A DNA stretch of 64,000 nucleotides, taken from positions 1-64,000 of the forward strand of contig CAKZTZ010000024.1 of assembly GCA_937921695.1 (NCBI GenBank), in the 5' to 3' direction. Origin of the DNA: an uncultured Sulfolobales archaeon. Lineage in GTDB: Archaea; Thermoproteota; Thermoprotei_A; Sulfolobales; Acidilobaceae. Both the position numbers and the translations under genes were made by a program. The notes under the pieces are model-generated. The model was not told where the DNA came from. It ran no database searches and worked only from the letters and a program-made list of their open reading frames with translations. Numbering within the stretch: position 1 is the first letter of the stretch; every line of letters begins with the position of its first letter. Shown here piece after piece: positions 9,108 to 18,981 of the stretch.

Positions 9108-10292
9108 TTAAGCACTCTTTTTCTCCACCCACTTTTTCATTAAATCCAGGTATTTGAACCCGGTATCAGGCACTATAACTACAACGTCGCCACTCTCCCC
9201 TATCAGGTCTAGAGATTTAGATAAGGCTACTAAAGCTGCTCCCCCTGAGGGTCCTATGAGTAAACCATCCTCCCTCGCTACTTTCCCTACAGCCTCTAAG
9301 GCTTCACCTAGGGTTACATCAACTATTTTAAAATCTTCCGCGATCATAGCTAGCCATATCATGCCCGTCTCGCTCCTCCTAGTTCCGGGTATGTGTTCTC
9401 CGGGGGCTGGCTGGGCCGTTATAGTTTTAAAGGATCCTTTGAAACGCTTCCTAAAATAGAAGTTTATGGCTGACATGTGGCCTGAAGTCCCTATAGACCC
9501 CGCGGCCCCTACAAGCTTGAGGCCTACCGCTCTAGCTTGGTAATCTATTTCTTTAGCAGTAGTTTTTAGGTGGGCTTCGAAGTTTAAGTCGTTCATGAAC
9601 TGGTTAACGTGTATAAGCCCTTCCCTTCTAACATCTTCATATATCCTTGAGAGGAGTTCTACAGTGAGTTCCGCCTCTGTCCTCACAGTTTCAGCCTCCA
9701 TTAATTCTATTACTAGCCTGCCATGCTCCCCAGCCCTCCTGGGCAAATATATTCTAGCCTTGGCCCCGTAACGGGGTGCGACAGCAGCCAGAGCTATGCC
9801 GAAGTTAGCTGAAGAAGCGTCTGCCAGTATTTTACCTTCAACGTTAACTTTCCCCGCTATGCTAGATACTATGTGGACTGCAGGCCTATCTTTTATGCTC
9901 AAACTGAAGGGGTTAAACCATTCAAGTTTAGCCCAGACTCTAAGGCTCTCAGTAGAGAAACTCCTAAGCATAACCATGGGGGTCGGCAGTCCTCTAACAG
10001 CTAGTTCTAGTGGGCTATAGTAAACTCTATGCTGGGGGCCGACTATGTTATCGTAGAAACCCAAGTCTTCCAGGCTCACCCTACACTTCCCAGAACCTAT
10101 AGGTGCATATTTTACTCCGAGCTTCTCAAGAGCCCAATAGAGCTCCAGGCCCTCAACTATGTTAAATTCAGAGTCTACTTCGAGACATCCGCTAACATAG
10201 TCCTCCTCGAGTATAGAACCTATAATGTCGAGGACATCCATTATAGACAATTCTAAAGGAGGCTTTAAGGAGGTTAAAGCTACAAGCTTCAA
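9108..10292 (-). CDS. PLP-dependent cysteine synthase family protein, probable O-phosphoserine sulfhydrylase
   Basis: LEWFNPFSLSIKDRPA (PLP Lys motif), SSANFGIALAAVAPRYG, GTSGHMSA, GPSGGAA; long N-terminal extension as in archaeal O-phosphoserine sulfhydrylases; downstream of a SerK-like gene. Confidence 0.75.
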   Translation of the reverse strand: MKLVALTSLKPPLELSIMDVLDIIGSILEEDYVSGCLEVDSEFNIVEGLELYWALEKLGVKYAPIGSGKCRVSLEDLGFYDNIVGPQHRVYYSPLELAVRGLPTPMVMLRSFSTESLRVWAKLEWFNPFSLSIKDRPAVHIVSSIAGKVNVEGKILADASSANFGIALAAVAPRYGAKARIYLPRRAGEHGRLVIELMEAETVRTEAELTVELLSRIYEDVRREGLIHVNQFMNDLNFEAHLKTTAKEIDYQARAVGLKLVGAAGSIGTSGHMSAINFYFRKRFKGSFKTITAQPAPGEHIPGTRRSETGMIWLAMIAEDFKIVDVTLGEALEAVGKVAREDGLLIGPSGGAALVALSKSLDLIGESGDVVVIVPDTGFKYLDLMKKWVEKKSA

Positions 10293-10660
10293 GGATTCAC
10301 CACCTCAACATTCCTAATCCTATGCTTAAGCATGTTATAAAACACGCAGTTACTCAGACCCTTCAATACTGTTTCCCCGCTAATTGATGCCTTAACCTTG
10401 ACAACAAGATAATCAGCATCTTCCAAGAGCCCGTCTAGAAGAGCGTCCAGGTCAGTGTATAATTCCACAATAACTTCAACCTCTTTGAGACCTGAAGACT
10501 CAGAAATACTCCTAGCAAAACAAGCTGCTAAAACTGAGAGAACACTATCAACTTTAACATCGACAATATTAAGCCTAGCAAAGCTCACATCAACAAGACC
10601 TCCCCTGAGCGAGGCGCCCCCAAACCCAGCCTTTATTACAGCCCTAACCTCTCCCCCCAA
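10289..10660 (-). CDS. OsmC-like small protein
   Basis: Central Cys helix DSVLSVLAACFARSISES followed by beta strand VEVIVEL, and C-terminal SNCVFYNMLKHRIRNVEVV resembling the OsmC CPVxxxL tail; overlaps both neighbours. Confidence 0.5.
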   Translation of the reverse strand: MGGEVRAVIKAGFGGASLRGGLVDVSFARLNIVDVKVDSVLSVLAACFARSISESSGLKEVEVIVELYTDLDALLDGLLEDADYLVVKVKASISGETVLKGLSNCVFYNMLKHRIRNVEVVNP

Positions 10661-11009
10661 GCCCCGAGCACCTCAAACTTTCAAGTGGCACGTCAACTCT
10701 AGGTATCTCAAAGCAAACTCTATGCCTACTAGTCTTAGGAGGCATGAGAAGCCCTAAAAGCCCGCTAGCCCTAACCATCTCCTTAGTCACAACCACTCCA
10801 GGCCTCCAGGAAGACACGGAGACACAGCTATCATCATAATCTACTAAGATAGCAGGTACAAGAGAGCAGCCCAGCAGCTTTAAAGCCTCCACCCTATGGT
10901 GGCCGTCTAATATCACCATAGTTTTAGAATCCACTAATATGGGATACTTTAATACCCCATCAACACTTATAACATAAGAGAGCTCGTAAACCTTCTCCTC
11001 AACAACCAT
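10644..11009 (-). CDS. serK: ParB-like/SerK-type free-serine kinase homologue
   Basis: ILDGHHRVEALKLLGCSLVPAILVDYDD matches the ParB-like SerK core (DGHHR); precedes the OPSS-like gene. Confidence 0.7.
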   Translation of the reverse strand: MVVEEKVYELSYVISVDGVLKYPILVDSKTMVILDGHHRVEALKLLGCSLVPAILVDYDDSCVSVSSWRPGVVVTKEMVRASGLLGLLMPPKTSRHRVCFEIPRVDVPLESLRCSGLGGRG

Positions 11010-11191
11010 CTCATGGCTCCTAAGAGAAGATAAAGCTACAAGCCTAACCCAATAAGCAAATCGAGTTCACCGCTATACACCAAAGGCTTTCTCTAAGACC
11101 TAGGCATATAAGCTTTTCTTTAAACAACGATAGCTAAAGCCCCTTAGGGGTTGAAGCTTGAGTGTTAATAGCTATGGTTGTCTCTCACTAT

Positions 11192-12460
11192 TTATATGGG
11201 TGGTTTCAGGCGTCTAACAGCTATTCCATATATTAGGCGTTCTCCGCTCATGAGTTTTGACGTTAGAAGTGTTAGGATTGCGAAGTACGCGATTATTATT
11301 GTTAGGTAGAGTGGGGCTTTCATATAGTGTCCTAGTATTATTGATTCCACGAGCTTATAGGGAGGGTAGTAGGGGGTTAGGGTGAAGATCGCTTCAAGGG
11401 CTGGGGGCACGCTGAAGCCTGTAACTTCCGGTATTAGAGGTGCGATTAGGGCTAGGCCTATGTAGCTGCTAGCTGTTAGAGCCCCTCTAATGTCGCCTGC
11501 GAAGAGAACCCCTACAAGTATCCCGGTAAGTGTCGCGTTGATAATGTGTAGGGCTAGCGCTAAAAGTATTATGGAGACTATTCGGATATCGATGAAATTG
11601 AATACCTGGAATATAGTGGTTGCTTGGAGGGCCCCCTCGCCGAGCTCGCTCATCATTACAGGTAGGAGAGCATAGTAGTATACGAGGCCCCCAGCTATGA
11701 AGCTTATGAAAGCGGCGAAGCTCACAGTTACGGCTCCAACCATCTTCCCGAAGACTATTTCAGCCCTGCTGGCTGGCAGGGCTAGTAGTAGCTCTGCTGT
11801 CCTAGCTTCTCTCTCCATACCAATGCTTAATGCTCCAACTTGTAACGTTACCATGCTTAATATTAAGATAGCGAACACTGTAGCCATGACGGCTAATGTT
11901 AAAAAGGCGGCTTCAGCCTGGCTGAACTCTCTCCCATTAACGTAGGGTTTGACGTTCACGTTCAGGGGGTTTGATAGGAGCTCTCTGCTTATGTTGAATT
12001 TTTGAGATAAGTATGTTTCAACTACTCGACTTAGGAGCGTTGTTAGAGAACTTGTTATCATAGTGTCTGAGAGGCTCCAGGGTTTGCTCGTCTTAACTAT
12101 TAAGCTCACGTTACCCCGCCTTCCATTCTCTAGAGACTCTGAGAAGCCTCTATGAAATACTATAATTATCCTATAGTGTTCTAGAGCTTCTCCAACGCTG
12201 TCAACAGTGTTAGCGTTTAATATTAAGGCTATACTCTTAGCTATCAAATCTCCAGGGTCTTCCAAGACTATAGCTGTATCTCTAGGAAGGCTGACCTGCG
12301 CTTCTCTAGCCTCCTCGACAACCTGCCTAAACCCTATAGAGTATATAGACCCTATTATGAGCAGGGAGAAGAATGGGGCTATAATCACGGCTAATAGCAC
12401 ATACCTATCTTTCAAGAGGCTCTTAACCTCCTTAACAGACATAGCCAGGACTCTCCTCAA
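11192..12460 (-). CDS. ABC-2 type transporter permease
   Basis: RRVLAMSVKEVKSLLKDRYVLLAVIIAPFFSLLIIG; SIGMEREARTAELLLALPASRAEIVFGKM. Confidence 0.88.
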   Translation of the reverse strand: MRRVLAMSVKEVKSLLKDRYVLLAVIIAPFFSLLIIGSIYSIGFRQVVEEAREAQVSLPRDTAIVLEDPGDLIAKSIALILNANTVDSVGEALEHYRIIIVFHRGFSESLENGRRGNVSLIVKTSKPWSLSDTMITSSLTTLLSRVVETYLSQKFNISRELLSNPLNVNVKPYVNGREFSQAEAAFLTLAVMATVFAILILSMVTLQVGALSIGMEREARTAELLLALPASRAEIVFGKMVGAVTVSFAAFISFIAGGLVYYYALLPVMMSELGEGALQATTIFQVFNFIDIRIVSIILLALALHIINATLTGILVGVLFAGDIRGALTASSYIGLALIAPLIPEVTGFSVPPALEAIFTLTPYYPPYKLVESIILGHYMKAPLYLTIIIAYFAILTLLTSKLMSGERLIYGIAVRRLKPPI

Positions 12461-13197
12461 TCCAGCCCACCCACCGCCTTGATGAAAGCCTCCTCTAAGT
12501 TAGGCACCTTATACTTCTCCAGGAGCTCTCCGGGGGTCCCCACATCCACTATGACGCCTTTATTAATCAAAGCTACCCTATCGCAAACATATGAAACTTC
12601 AAGCATGTTATGGCTCGACACTATAGCTGAGCTTCCCGTGGTTTTAACATAGCCTAGTATAACCTTCCTCATGTCCACAGAGTGGACTACATCGAGGCCG
12701 GCTGTGGGCTCATCTAATATAGCTAGTTTAGGGTTAACCATTAAAGCTGCAGCTAGTAGGAGCCTCCTCTTCATACCCTTACTATAGCCTCCAGCCTTAT
12801 CCCCGACCCTAACCCCTAAACCTGAAAGTTTGACTCCCCTCTCAACAGCCTCCTCTATAGAGGCTGAATCGTCAAAGTACATTGAAGCCATGAACTTGAG
12901 GTAATCCAAGCCAGTAAGGTTCTTATAAACCCCGGCATCCTCGGGAAGGTATGATATAAGCCTCTTATACTCTATAGAACCCCATTGGACTTTCCCGCCA
13001 AACGCTAATATATCGCCACTGTCAGGCTCGAGTATCCCAGCAATAATCCTTAAAGTAGTAGTCTTACCAGCACCATTAGGTCCAACAATACAGAAAACCT
13101 CGCCAGAGCTAACATCAAAGGACACGTTATTAACAGCAGTAACACCGCCAAACTTTTTAACCAACCCCCTAGCAGACAGCACAACCTGAGAGCTCAA
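12457..13197 (-). CDS. ABC transporter ATP-binding protein (partner of ABC-2 permease)
   Basis: GPNGAGKTTT, YSKGMKRRL, LAILDEPTAGLD; overlaps permease start. Confidence 0.95.
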   Translation of the reverse strand: MSSQVVLSARGLVKKFGGVTAVNNVSFDVSSGEVFCIVGPNGAGKTTTLRIIAGILEPDSGDILAFGGKVQWGSIEYKRLISYLPEDAGVYKNLTGLDYLKFMASMYFDDSASIEEAVERGVKLSGLGVRVGDKAGGYSKGMKRRLLLAAALMVNPKLAILDEPTAGLDVVHSVDMRKVILGYVKTTGSSAIVSSHNMLEVSYVCDRVALINKGVIVDVGTPGELLEKYKVPNLEEAFIKAVGGLD

Positions 13198-13328
13198 GCA
13201 CTAGACACCACTCGATCTTCCACTCCAGGGCATTAAAAATTTTCAATTAACAGTCAATCCTCTAAGCTGATAGGAGAAAAACCCTGAAGGGAGAACAGCG
13301 GTGGCAGCCTGGGGTTCCTATGTGGGGG

Positions 13329-14219
13329 TTACTCTTTAATATATGGTTTCGCCAGGCTTCTCGGCATTCTCGCCTTCCAGCCTGCTATTGCTACTATTGT
13401 TAGGGTTCCTAGGTATGGTATTGTTTTAGCTATATAAGCGTATTCTAAGGCGTATTGTTGTAAATATACTGATAGGGCTTCTAGGAGGCCGAACGTGTAT
13501 GCTCCGAGTATTGCTAGTAGCGGGTTCCAGCCGCTGAAAGCCACGTTGGCCAGGGCTATGAAGCCTCTCCCCGCAGCTATCCCTCTAGTGAACTGGCCGA
13601 CTATCTCTATCGCTAGGAAAGCTCCTGCTAAGCCCGCTAAAGCCCCTCCAAGCGTTGCGGCTAGGATTCTTGTCTTGTTAACGTTTACTCCTAGGGCTTC
13701 AGCTGCTCTGGGATCTTCTCCGCAAGCCCTCAACGCTAGCCCAGCTCTCGTCGCTTTTAAAGCATACCATGCAATTACAGCTATAGCTATGGAAGCTAGG
13801 CTTACTAGGGGGGTCTTGTAGCCTAGTATGCTCACTGTTGGCATGTATACTTCTAGCCTGGGCGACGCCCCATGGACCCCCCATATGCTCGCTAGGCCGA
13901 CGATTGTAGCCCCATAAGCTATTATGTTCACTGCTAGCCCCGCTATTATCTGGTCGGACCTTAGATATACTGCTATAGCTCCGTGTGCTAGGCCTATTAA
14001 TGCTCCCGCTGTGACGCCTGCTGTTAAACTGAGTGTGAGGCTTCCCGTGATTATAGCTGTTAGGGCTGCTGCGAAAGCCGAGGCTATAAATATGCCTTCT
14101 ATTCCAATGTTGACTATGCCACTCCTCTCGGTAATTATCTCTCCCACGCTGGCTAAGAGTATGGGGGTCATGAACGTTAGGGATGAGAATGCTATAAACA
14201 AGGCGAAGTCGAGCTCCAA
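13329..14219 (-). CDS. Nucleoside/riboside ABC transporter permease (BMP-associated)
   Basis: ITERSGIVNIGIEGIFIASAF, AAEALGVNVNKTRILAATLGGALAGLAGAFL; operon context. Confidence 0.9.
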   Translation of the reverse strand: MELDFALFIAFSSLTFMTPILLASVGEIITERSGIVNIGIEGIFIASAFAAALTAIITGSLTLSLTAGVTAGALIGLAHGAIAVYLRSDQIIAGLAVNIIAYGATIVGLASIWGVHGASPRLEVYMPTVSILGYKTPLVSLASIAIAVIAWYALKATRAGLALRACGEDPRAAEALGVNVNKTRILAATLGGALAGLAGAFLAIEIVGQFTRGIAAGRGFIALANVAFSGWNPLLAILGAYTFGLLEALSVYLQQYALEYAYIAKTIPYLGTLTIVAIAGWKARMPRSLAKPYIKE

Positions 14220-14222
14220 AGC

Positions 14223-15233
14223 TCATCCCCATAATTTAAGGCTTAAGAGTCTTAAAGCGTAGGGTGCTGATAGGGCTAGCACCATAACCCCTATAATGAC
14301 GTCTGCGAGTTCTGGAGGGGCCCCTAGCCTGAGTTCAAGCCTGTGACCTCCGATTATAAGAGCGGATATTAGAATAGATGCTGGTAGAACCCCTATAGGT
14401 GTAGCCCTCCCTATCAGCCCCACAGCTATACCCATGAACCCCGTGCCGAAAACCGCTGACATGGTAACGTCTATGAAGCCTGAAACGGCGTAAACCTGGA
14501 GTGTCCCAGCGAGGCCTCCAAGTAGGCCTCCCAGGGTCATCGCTACTATAATACTTCTAGACTCTGAGCCTCCAGAGTATTTCAAGGCTTCGGGGGAGCT
14601 CCCCATAACTCTTATGTGATAGCCTAAGGTAGTCCTATAGAGGATTATGTGGACAGCAATAACTATAGCTAGCGTTAATATGAGAGCCTCGAGCGCTGGG
14701 AGCATCCTATCTACTCTAACGCTCTGGTGGACTATCAAGGGGTCCCTCAAATACCTGGAGACTGTGAAGGAAACGGTATAGAATAGTGTCCAGTTCAGCA
14801 TTATTGAAGATACAACCTCGTTAACCCCCCTGTAAACCTTCAAAACACCTATAAGGAAGCCTGCAAGAGCCCCAGCTAGAGGCGCTAGGATCACCGGTAG
14901 GGGGAACCCTAAGCCTAGACTTAAAATATAGATGGCTGCGAGAGCCCCAATATAAGCTTGACCCTCAACTCCTATGTTGAAAAGCCCCGCCCTTAAAGGA
15001 AGTATGAAAGCTAGAGCTGAGAGGGCTAGGGGCATAGATATTGAGAAGAGGTACTCTAGGTTTCCGAGCCCAGATAATAGTATGAGGCTAATGGAAGCTA
15101 CAGGGTCATAGCCTAGAGCTGCGGCTACAATGAACCCCCCAATAACACCCACTATTAGGGCTGCTAGGGACTCTAATAAGGGGTAAACTCTTTTCAAGCC
15201 AATGTCACTCCTGGCCAGCCTCAATAACACCAC
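14223..15233 (-). CDS. Nucleoside/riboside ABC transporter permease (BMP-associated)
   Basis: PLRAGLFNIGVEGQAYIGALAA, VNEVVSSIMLNW; operon context. Confidence 0.9.
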   Translation of the reverse strand: MVLLRLARSDIGLKRVYPLLESLAALIVGVIGGFIVAAALGYDPVASISLILLSGLGNLEYLFSISMPLALSALAFILPLRAGLFNIGVEGQAYIGALAAIYILSLGLGFPLPVILAPLAGALAGFLIGVLKVYRGVNEVVSSIMLNWTLFYTVSFTVSRYLRDPLIVHQSVRVDRMLPALEALILTLAIVIAVHIILYRTTLGYHIRVMGSSPEALKYSGGSESRSIIVAMTLGGLLGGLAGTLQVYAVSGFIDVTMSAVFGTGFMGIAVGLIGRATPIGVLPASILISALIIGGHRLELRLGAPPELADVIIGVMVLALSAPYALRLLSLKLWG

Positions 15234-16725
15234 CCATTAGGAGCCCGAGTTTCTCCAAAGCGTAATCCCTAGGCGCCCCTTCCGAAACTATCCTACCATC
15301 GTAGATTACGAGCAACCTATCACTCAGGGAGAGGAGCTCCTCTAGGTCCGAGGATACTAAGAATACAGCTGAGCCTTTATCTCTAAGGTCTAGCAGCCTC
15401 CTCCTAACCATGATTGCCGTGGCTATGTCTAGCCCCTGGGTGGGCTCGTGGGCTACAAGTATCTTAGGCTTCTTATTAACTTCTCTTCCAACCATGAGCT
15501 TCTGCTGGTTCCCCCCGCTTAGGCTTTTTACAGGGTCGTCTAAGCTTCTATGGACTACCCCGAATTCTCTCACAATATCTCCGGCGCCGCTCCTAGCTTT
15601 CCCCCAGTCGACCTCTAAGAGTCTCCTGGTGAACTGTAATAGTGAGGTCATGATACTGTTCTCAACTATGTTCATTTCAAGGGCTAGGCCTACTAGCTTC
15701 GACTCCGGTATGTAAGAGAGTCCCAGCTTCCTCCTCTCAGACACTGTGAGCTTAGTGGCGTCAACCCCGTCTACTAGGATTCTACCTTCTAGCGCCGGCC
15801 TAAGACCAGCTATAGCTTCCACTAGCTCCCTCTGCCCGTTACCCTGGACTCCGGCGATTCCAACGATCTCCCCATACCTTACTGTTAAAGTGGCTTCTTT
15901 GACTCTTAAAACGCCCATATCATCCTTTACTTTAAGCTTTTCAACAACTAAGGCCGGCGTCCCGGGCTTTGAGGCGCCGCCCCTTATAGCCAGCTCTACC
16001 TCTTCCCCTACCATTAGCCTTGCTAAGTTCGTTTCGCTTATTTCTAAAGTATTGAATGTTCCGGCTTTAAGGCCTCTCCTTAGGACTGTGACCCTGTCGG
16101 ATATCTTTTTCGCTTCCCTAATCTTGTGAGTTATGAGTATGATCGTCATGCCCTCGTCTCTAAGGTTTCCAAGGACCTTGAAGAGTTCTTCAACCTCTAA
16201 GGGGGTTAATACTGAAGTGGGCTCATCCAATATGAGCACCTTGGACCCTACGAGTAGGGCTTTCAAGATTTCAATCCTCTGTCTCAACCCTACAGGTAGA
16301 TTCTCTACTGTATACTCGAAAGGCACCTTCCACCCTAGATTTTTCGATAACTCCTCTGTCCTAGCCTTTACATCTTCAAGGCTGACTCTTTTCACAGAAG
16401 ACGCTGCTAGGTAAATGTTCTCAGCTACTGTAAGCGAGGGTATCAGGGAGAACTGCTGGTAAACCATGGCTATACCAGTCCTAAGGGCGTCTCTGGGACT
16501 CTTGAAGGTGGCTTTCTCGCCGAAAACATATATCTCCCCTTTTGTAGGCTTTATTTCCCCATAGAGTATCCTCATCAACGTGGTCTTGCCGGCGCCGTTC
16601 TCCCCTAGTAGAGCGTGTATCTCGCCCTTTGAAGCCTCAAAGTCTACGCCCTTTAAAGCCTGGGTCCCGTCAGGGTATACTTTAACTATGCCTTTCATAA
16701 AAACAGTGGTCTCTCTAGGGGTCAA
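15205..16725 (-). CDS. Nucleoside/riboside ABC transporter ATP-binding protein (tandem ATPase)
   Basis: GENGAGKTTLMRILYG, second domain GVQGNGQRELVEAIAGL, LSGGNQQKLMVGREV. Confidence 0.93.
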   Translation of the reverse strand: MTPRETTVFMKGIVKVYPDGTQALKGVDFEASKGEIHALLGENGAGKTTLMRILYGEIKPTKGEIYVFGEKATFKSPRDALRTGIAMVYQQFSLIPSLTVAENIYLAASSVKRVSLEDVKARTEELSKNLGWKVPFEYTVENLPVGLRQRIEILKALLVGSKVLILDEPTSVLTPLEVEELFKVLGNLRDEGMTIILITHKIREAKKISDRVTVLRRGLKAGTFNTLEISETNLARLMVGEEVELAIRGGASKPGTPALVVEKLKVKDDMGVLRVKEATLTVRYGEIVGIAGVQGNGQRELVEAIAGLRPALEGRILVDGVDATKLTVSERRKLGLSYIPESKLVGLALEMNIVENSIMTSLLQFTRRLLEVDWGKARSGAGDIVREFGVVHRSLDDPVKSLSGGNQQKLMVGREVNKKPKILVAHEPTQGLDIATAIMVRRRLLDLRDKGSAVFLVSSDLEELLSLSDRLLVIYDGRIVSEGAPRDYALEKLGLLMGGVIEAGQE

Positions 16726-16764
16726 AGAAAGCCCCTCACATCTTGGGGGTTTGGAGTTGGGATA

Positions 16765-18027
16765 TTAGCCTACGCTGCCCTTGGCTAGTGCAGCGTTGAG
16801 GTTGCCTTTCTCGAGTTCACGGATTATGGAGAGGTATTCTTCTTCCGATGCTGGATCTTTAAACGCTATCTTGCCCGCTGCTATTAGCCCCTCAAGCTCT
16901 CTAGCTATAGCTTCAACATCGCTCTTTATATATTTACCTCTGACATCCTTAACTATCCTCACAACGTCTTCAGGAGTAAGGCCTTTAAGTTGCCCTGACT
17001 CGTATGCTATTTGGGCGAAATATTTCACCCCCTCGAGATCCCAGACGCCTACACCCTGCTCTGCATAGCCTAAAACTATTAGACCACCCTTCCATTCACC
17101 TTTAACCACCATTTCTACGGCTTTATAGGTGGCCACGTCAACTCTCTTAGAGCCGCTTAAAGGTATGTATTTGGGGTTGAACCATTCCTGGCTCGCGTCC
17201 TGACCTAACGCTAAAGCTTTACCTTCACCCCTCTCATTCCAGTCTATGACGGCGTTAAACATGCCAACATGGGTTAAGCCTGCCAGTCCGTATAACACTT
17301 TAACCCCCTGGCCTAGGAATGTCCTAGCAGCGCTATATCCGAGGGCTGGGTCGTCGAACTTACCCGTATATGTCCAGAAGAACTCTACCTTTTCGCCTGT
17401 TTTCATCTCGAAATATTTGACGCCGAAAAGGTAGCCTATGTGGAAACGCCAAAGCGGGGGTATGCTCATCCCAGCCACAGCGCCAACTTTAATAGGCCCC
17501 CTTTCCCCCAGCTCCCTCTGGATCTCCCTGGCCATGCCGGATGCGAGGATGCCAACTATGGCCGCCCCCTCCTGCTCTTTGAAAACGAACTCAGCAACAT
17601 TATTCCTCTTAACTCCCGTCGACGCATCTATTAAAGCGTATTTCTGTTGGGGGAACTTGTCTGCAGTCTTGTTGAGGGCGTCAACCCAGAGGAAGCCCAC
17701 GAGGATCAATAGATCATACTTCCCACTCTTACTAAGCTCTTCGAGCAAGGGGATCATGTGAGCCAACGATTTAGGCGTGTTATACTCGACTTCAACCCCA
17801 AAATCCCTCTTAGCGTTCTCAGCACCTAAAGCAGCCATATCGTTAAAGCTTAGATCGCCCCTGCCGCCAACGTCGAAAAGCACCGCCACCCTAACCTTTC
17901 CGGGAGCCGTAACAGTCTCTGGAGTAGGTTGAACCTGCCTGTAAACCATGAAAACTACGGTCCCTAAAACCACTAAAGCCACTATAACTAAGGCTATAAG
18001 AGATCTAGAAACAGCCGCCCGCCCCAT
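16765..18027 (-). CDS. BMP family ABC transporter substrate-binding protein
   Basis: VRVAVLFDVGGRGDLSFNDMAALGAENAKRDFGVEVEYNTP; signal/TM segment after MGRAAVSRSL. Start set at the internal ATG at 18027 (ORF opens at 18132). Confidence 0.9.
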   Translation of the reverse strand: MGRAAVSRSLIALVIVALVVLGTVVFMVYRQVQPTPETVTAPGKVRVAVLFDVGGRGDLSFNDMAALGAENAKRDFGVEVEYNTPKSLAHMIPLLEELSKSGKYDLLILVGFLWVDALNKTADKFPQQKYALIDASTGVKRNNVAEFVFKEQEGAAIVGILASGMAREIQRELGERGPIKVGAVAGMSIPPLWRFHIGYLFGVKYFEMKTGEKVEFFWTYTGKFDDPALGYSAARTFLGQGVKVLYGLAGLTHVGMFNAVIDWNERGEGKALALGQDASQEWFNPKYIPLSGSKRVDVATYKAVEMVVKGEWKGGLIVLGYAEQGVGVWDLEGVKYFAQIAYESGQLKGLTPEDVVRIVKDVRGKYIKSDVEAIARELEGLIAAGKIAFKDPASEEEYLSIIRELEKGNLNAALAKGSVG

Positions 18028-18399
18028 TTCACCATCACAAGTGAGCACAGTTACCACTCTCCTTAAAAATTTTACGTTAAACAACATGACCTCAGAGAAT
18101 TGATTCAAACAAGTCAAAGTATGGATTCTCAAAATCTCCCCTCAAATTTTAAGAGGCAAGGGGGGAGCTCTTCTTTAACCCTGTAAGGTTTCTCTGGGGG
18201 TCTAGCATTTTAGTAGCCTGTATTATAGAATTATCAACTATAGTCCTCGGGCCCTCCAGAGTTTGCCTTTGCCACTCTCTCCAATGTTAACCCCTTAAGG
18301 GCCTCTACTTCCCTTAGAGGAACCTTGCTAGTATCCTTTAGGAGGTACTCGGCCTCGAGGGGTTGTCTTCAGTTTCACTAGGAGTGGGGATTCTCTGGG

Positions 18400-18981
18400 T
18401 TAGAGGATGGTTTTCCAGGTTTCTCTCAGGTCTTTTACCATTAGTTTATAGGCTTTTGCCCTATGCGATATCTTGTTTTTCTCTTCCAGGCTCATTTCCG
18501 CGAATGTTCTGGTTTCCCCTTCTGGGGTGAATATGGGGTCGAAGCCGAAACCACTTGTTCCTCTGGGCTCTGTCGTTATAGTTCCACATACTTCTCCTAT
18601 ATAGACTTTCTCTAGTGGTGGTATTATTACTGCTAGGGCTGTTTTGAAGCAGGCTTTCCTCGTTGAAACCCCCTCCATTAGCTTTAGTATGCCTTTCACT
18701 CCTATTGTTTTATAAGCATAGTTGCTGTATGGGCCTGGGAAGCCGTTCAGGGCTTCTATGAATAAGCCTGAATCATCTACTGCTAGTGGTTTTTTAAGTA
18801 CCAGGTATGCTGTTCTCGCCGCGTGTAAAGCTATTTCCTCTAGTTTCTCCGACTGTATTTCTTTCTTCTCGACTAATGCGATTTCAGCATCTACCCCTAG
18901 GCTTTCAAGTATCTTTATTGCCTCTTCCCCCTTCTTAATGTTGTTTGTTACAACATAGAGTTTTATTTTAGGGGGCCCCAT
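18400..18981 (-). CDS. rdgB: XTP/dITP pyrophosphatase (RdgB/HAM1)
   Basis: LYVVTNNIKKGEEA, AVDDSGLFIEALNGFPGPYS, GTSGFGFDPIF, KNKISHRAKA. Confidence 0.95.
   Translation of the reverse strand: MGPPKIKLYVVTNNIKKGEEAIKILESLGVDAEIALVEKKEIQSEKLEEIALHAARTAYLVLKKPLAVDDSGLFIEALNGFPGPYSNYAYKTIGVKGILKLMEGVSTRKACFKTALAVIIPPLEKVYIGEVCGTITTEPRGTSGFGFDPIFTPEGETRTFAEMSLEEKNKISHRAKAYKLMVKDLRETWKTIL

Noticed and set aside
13699-14232. 177-aa minus ORF overlapping the BMP permease gene
   Set aside because: Alternative frame inside a clear permease CDS; composition (S/R/H-rich) is typical of out-of-frame translation.
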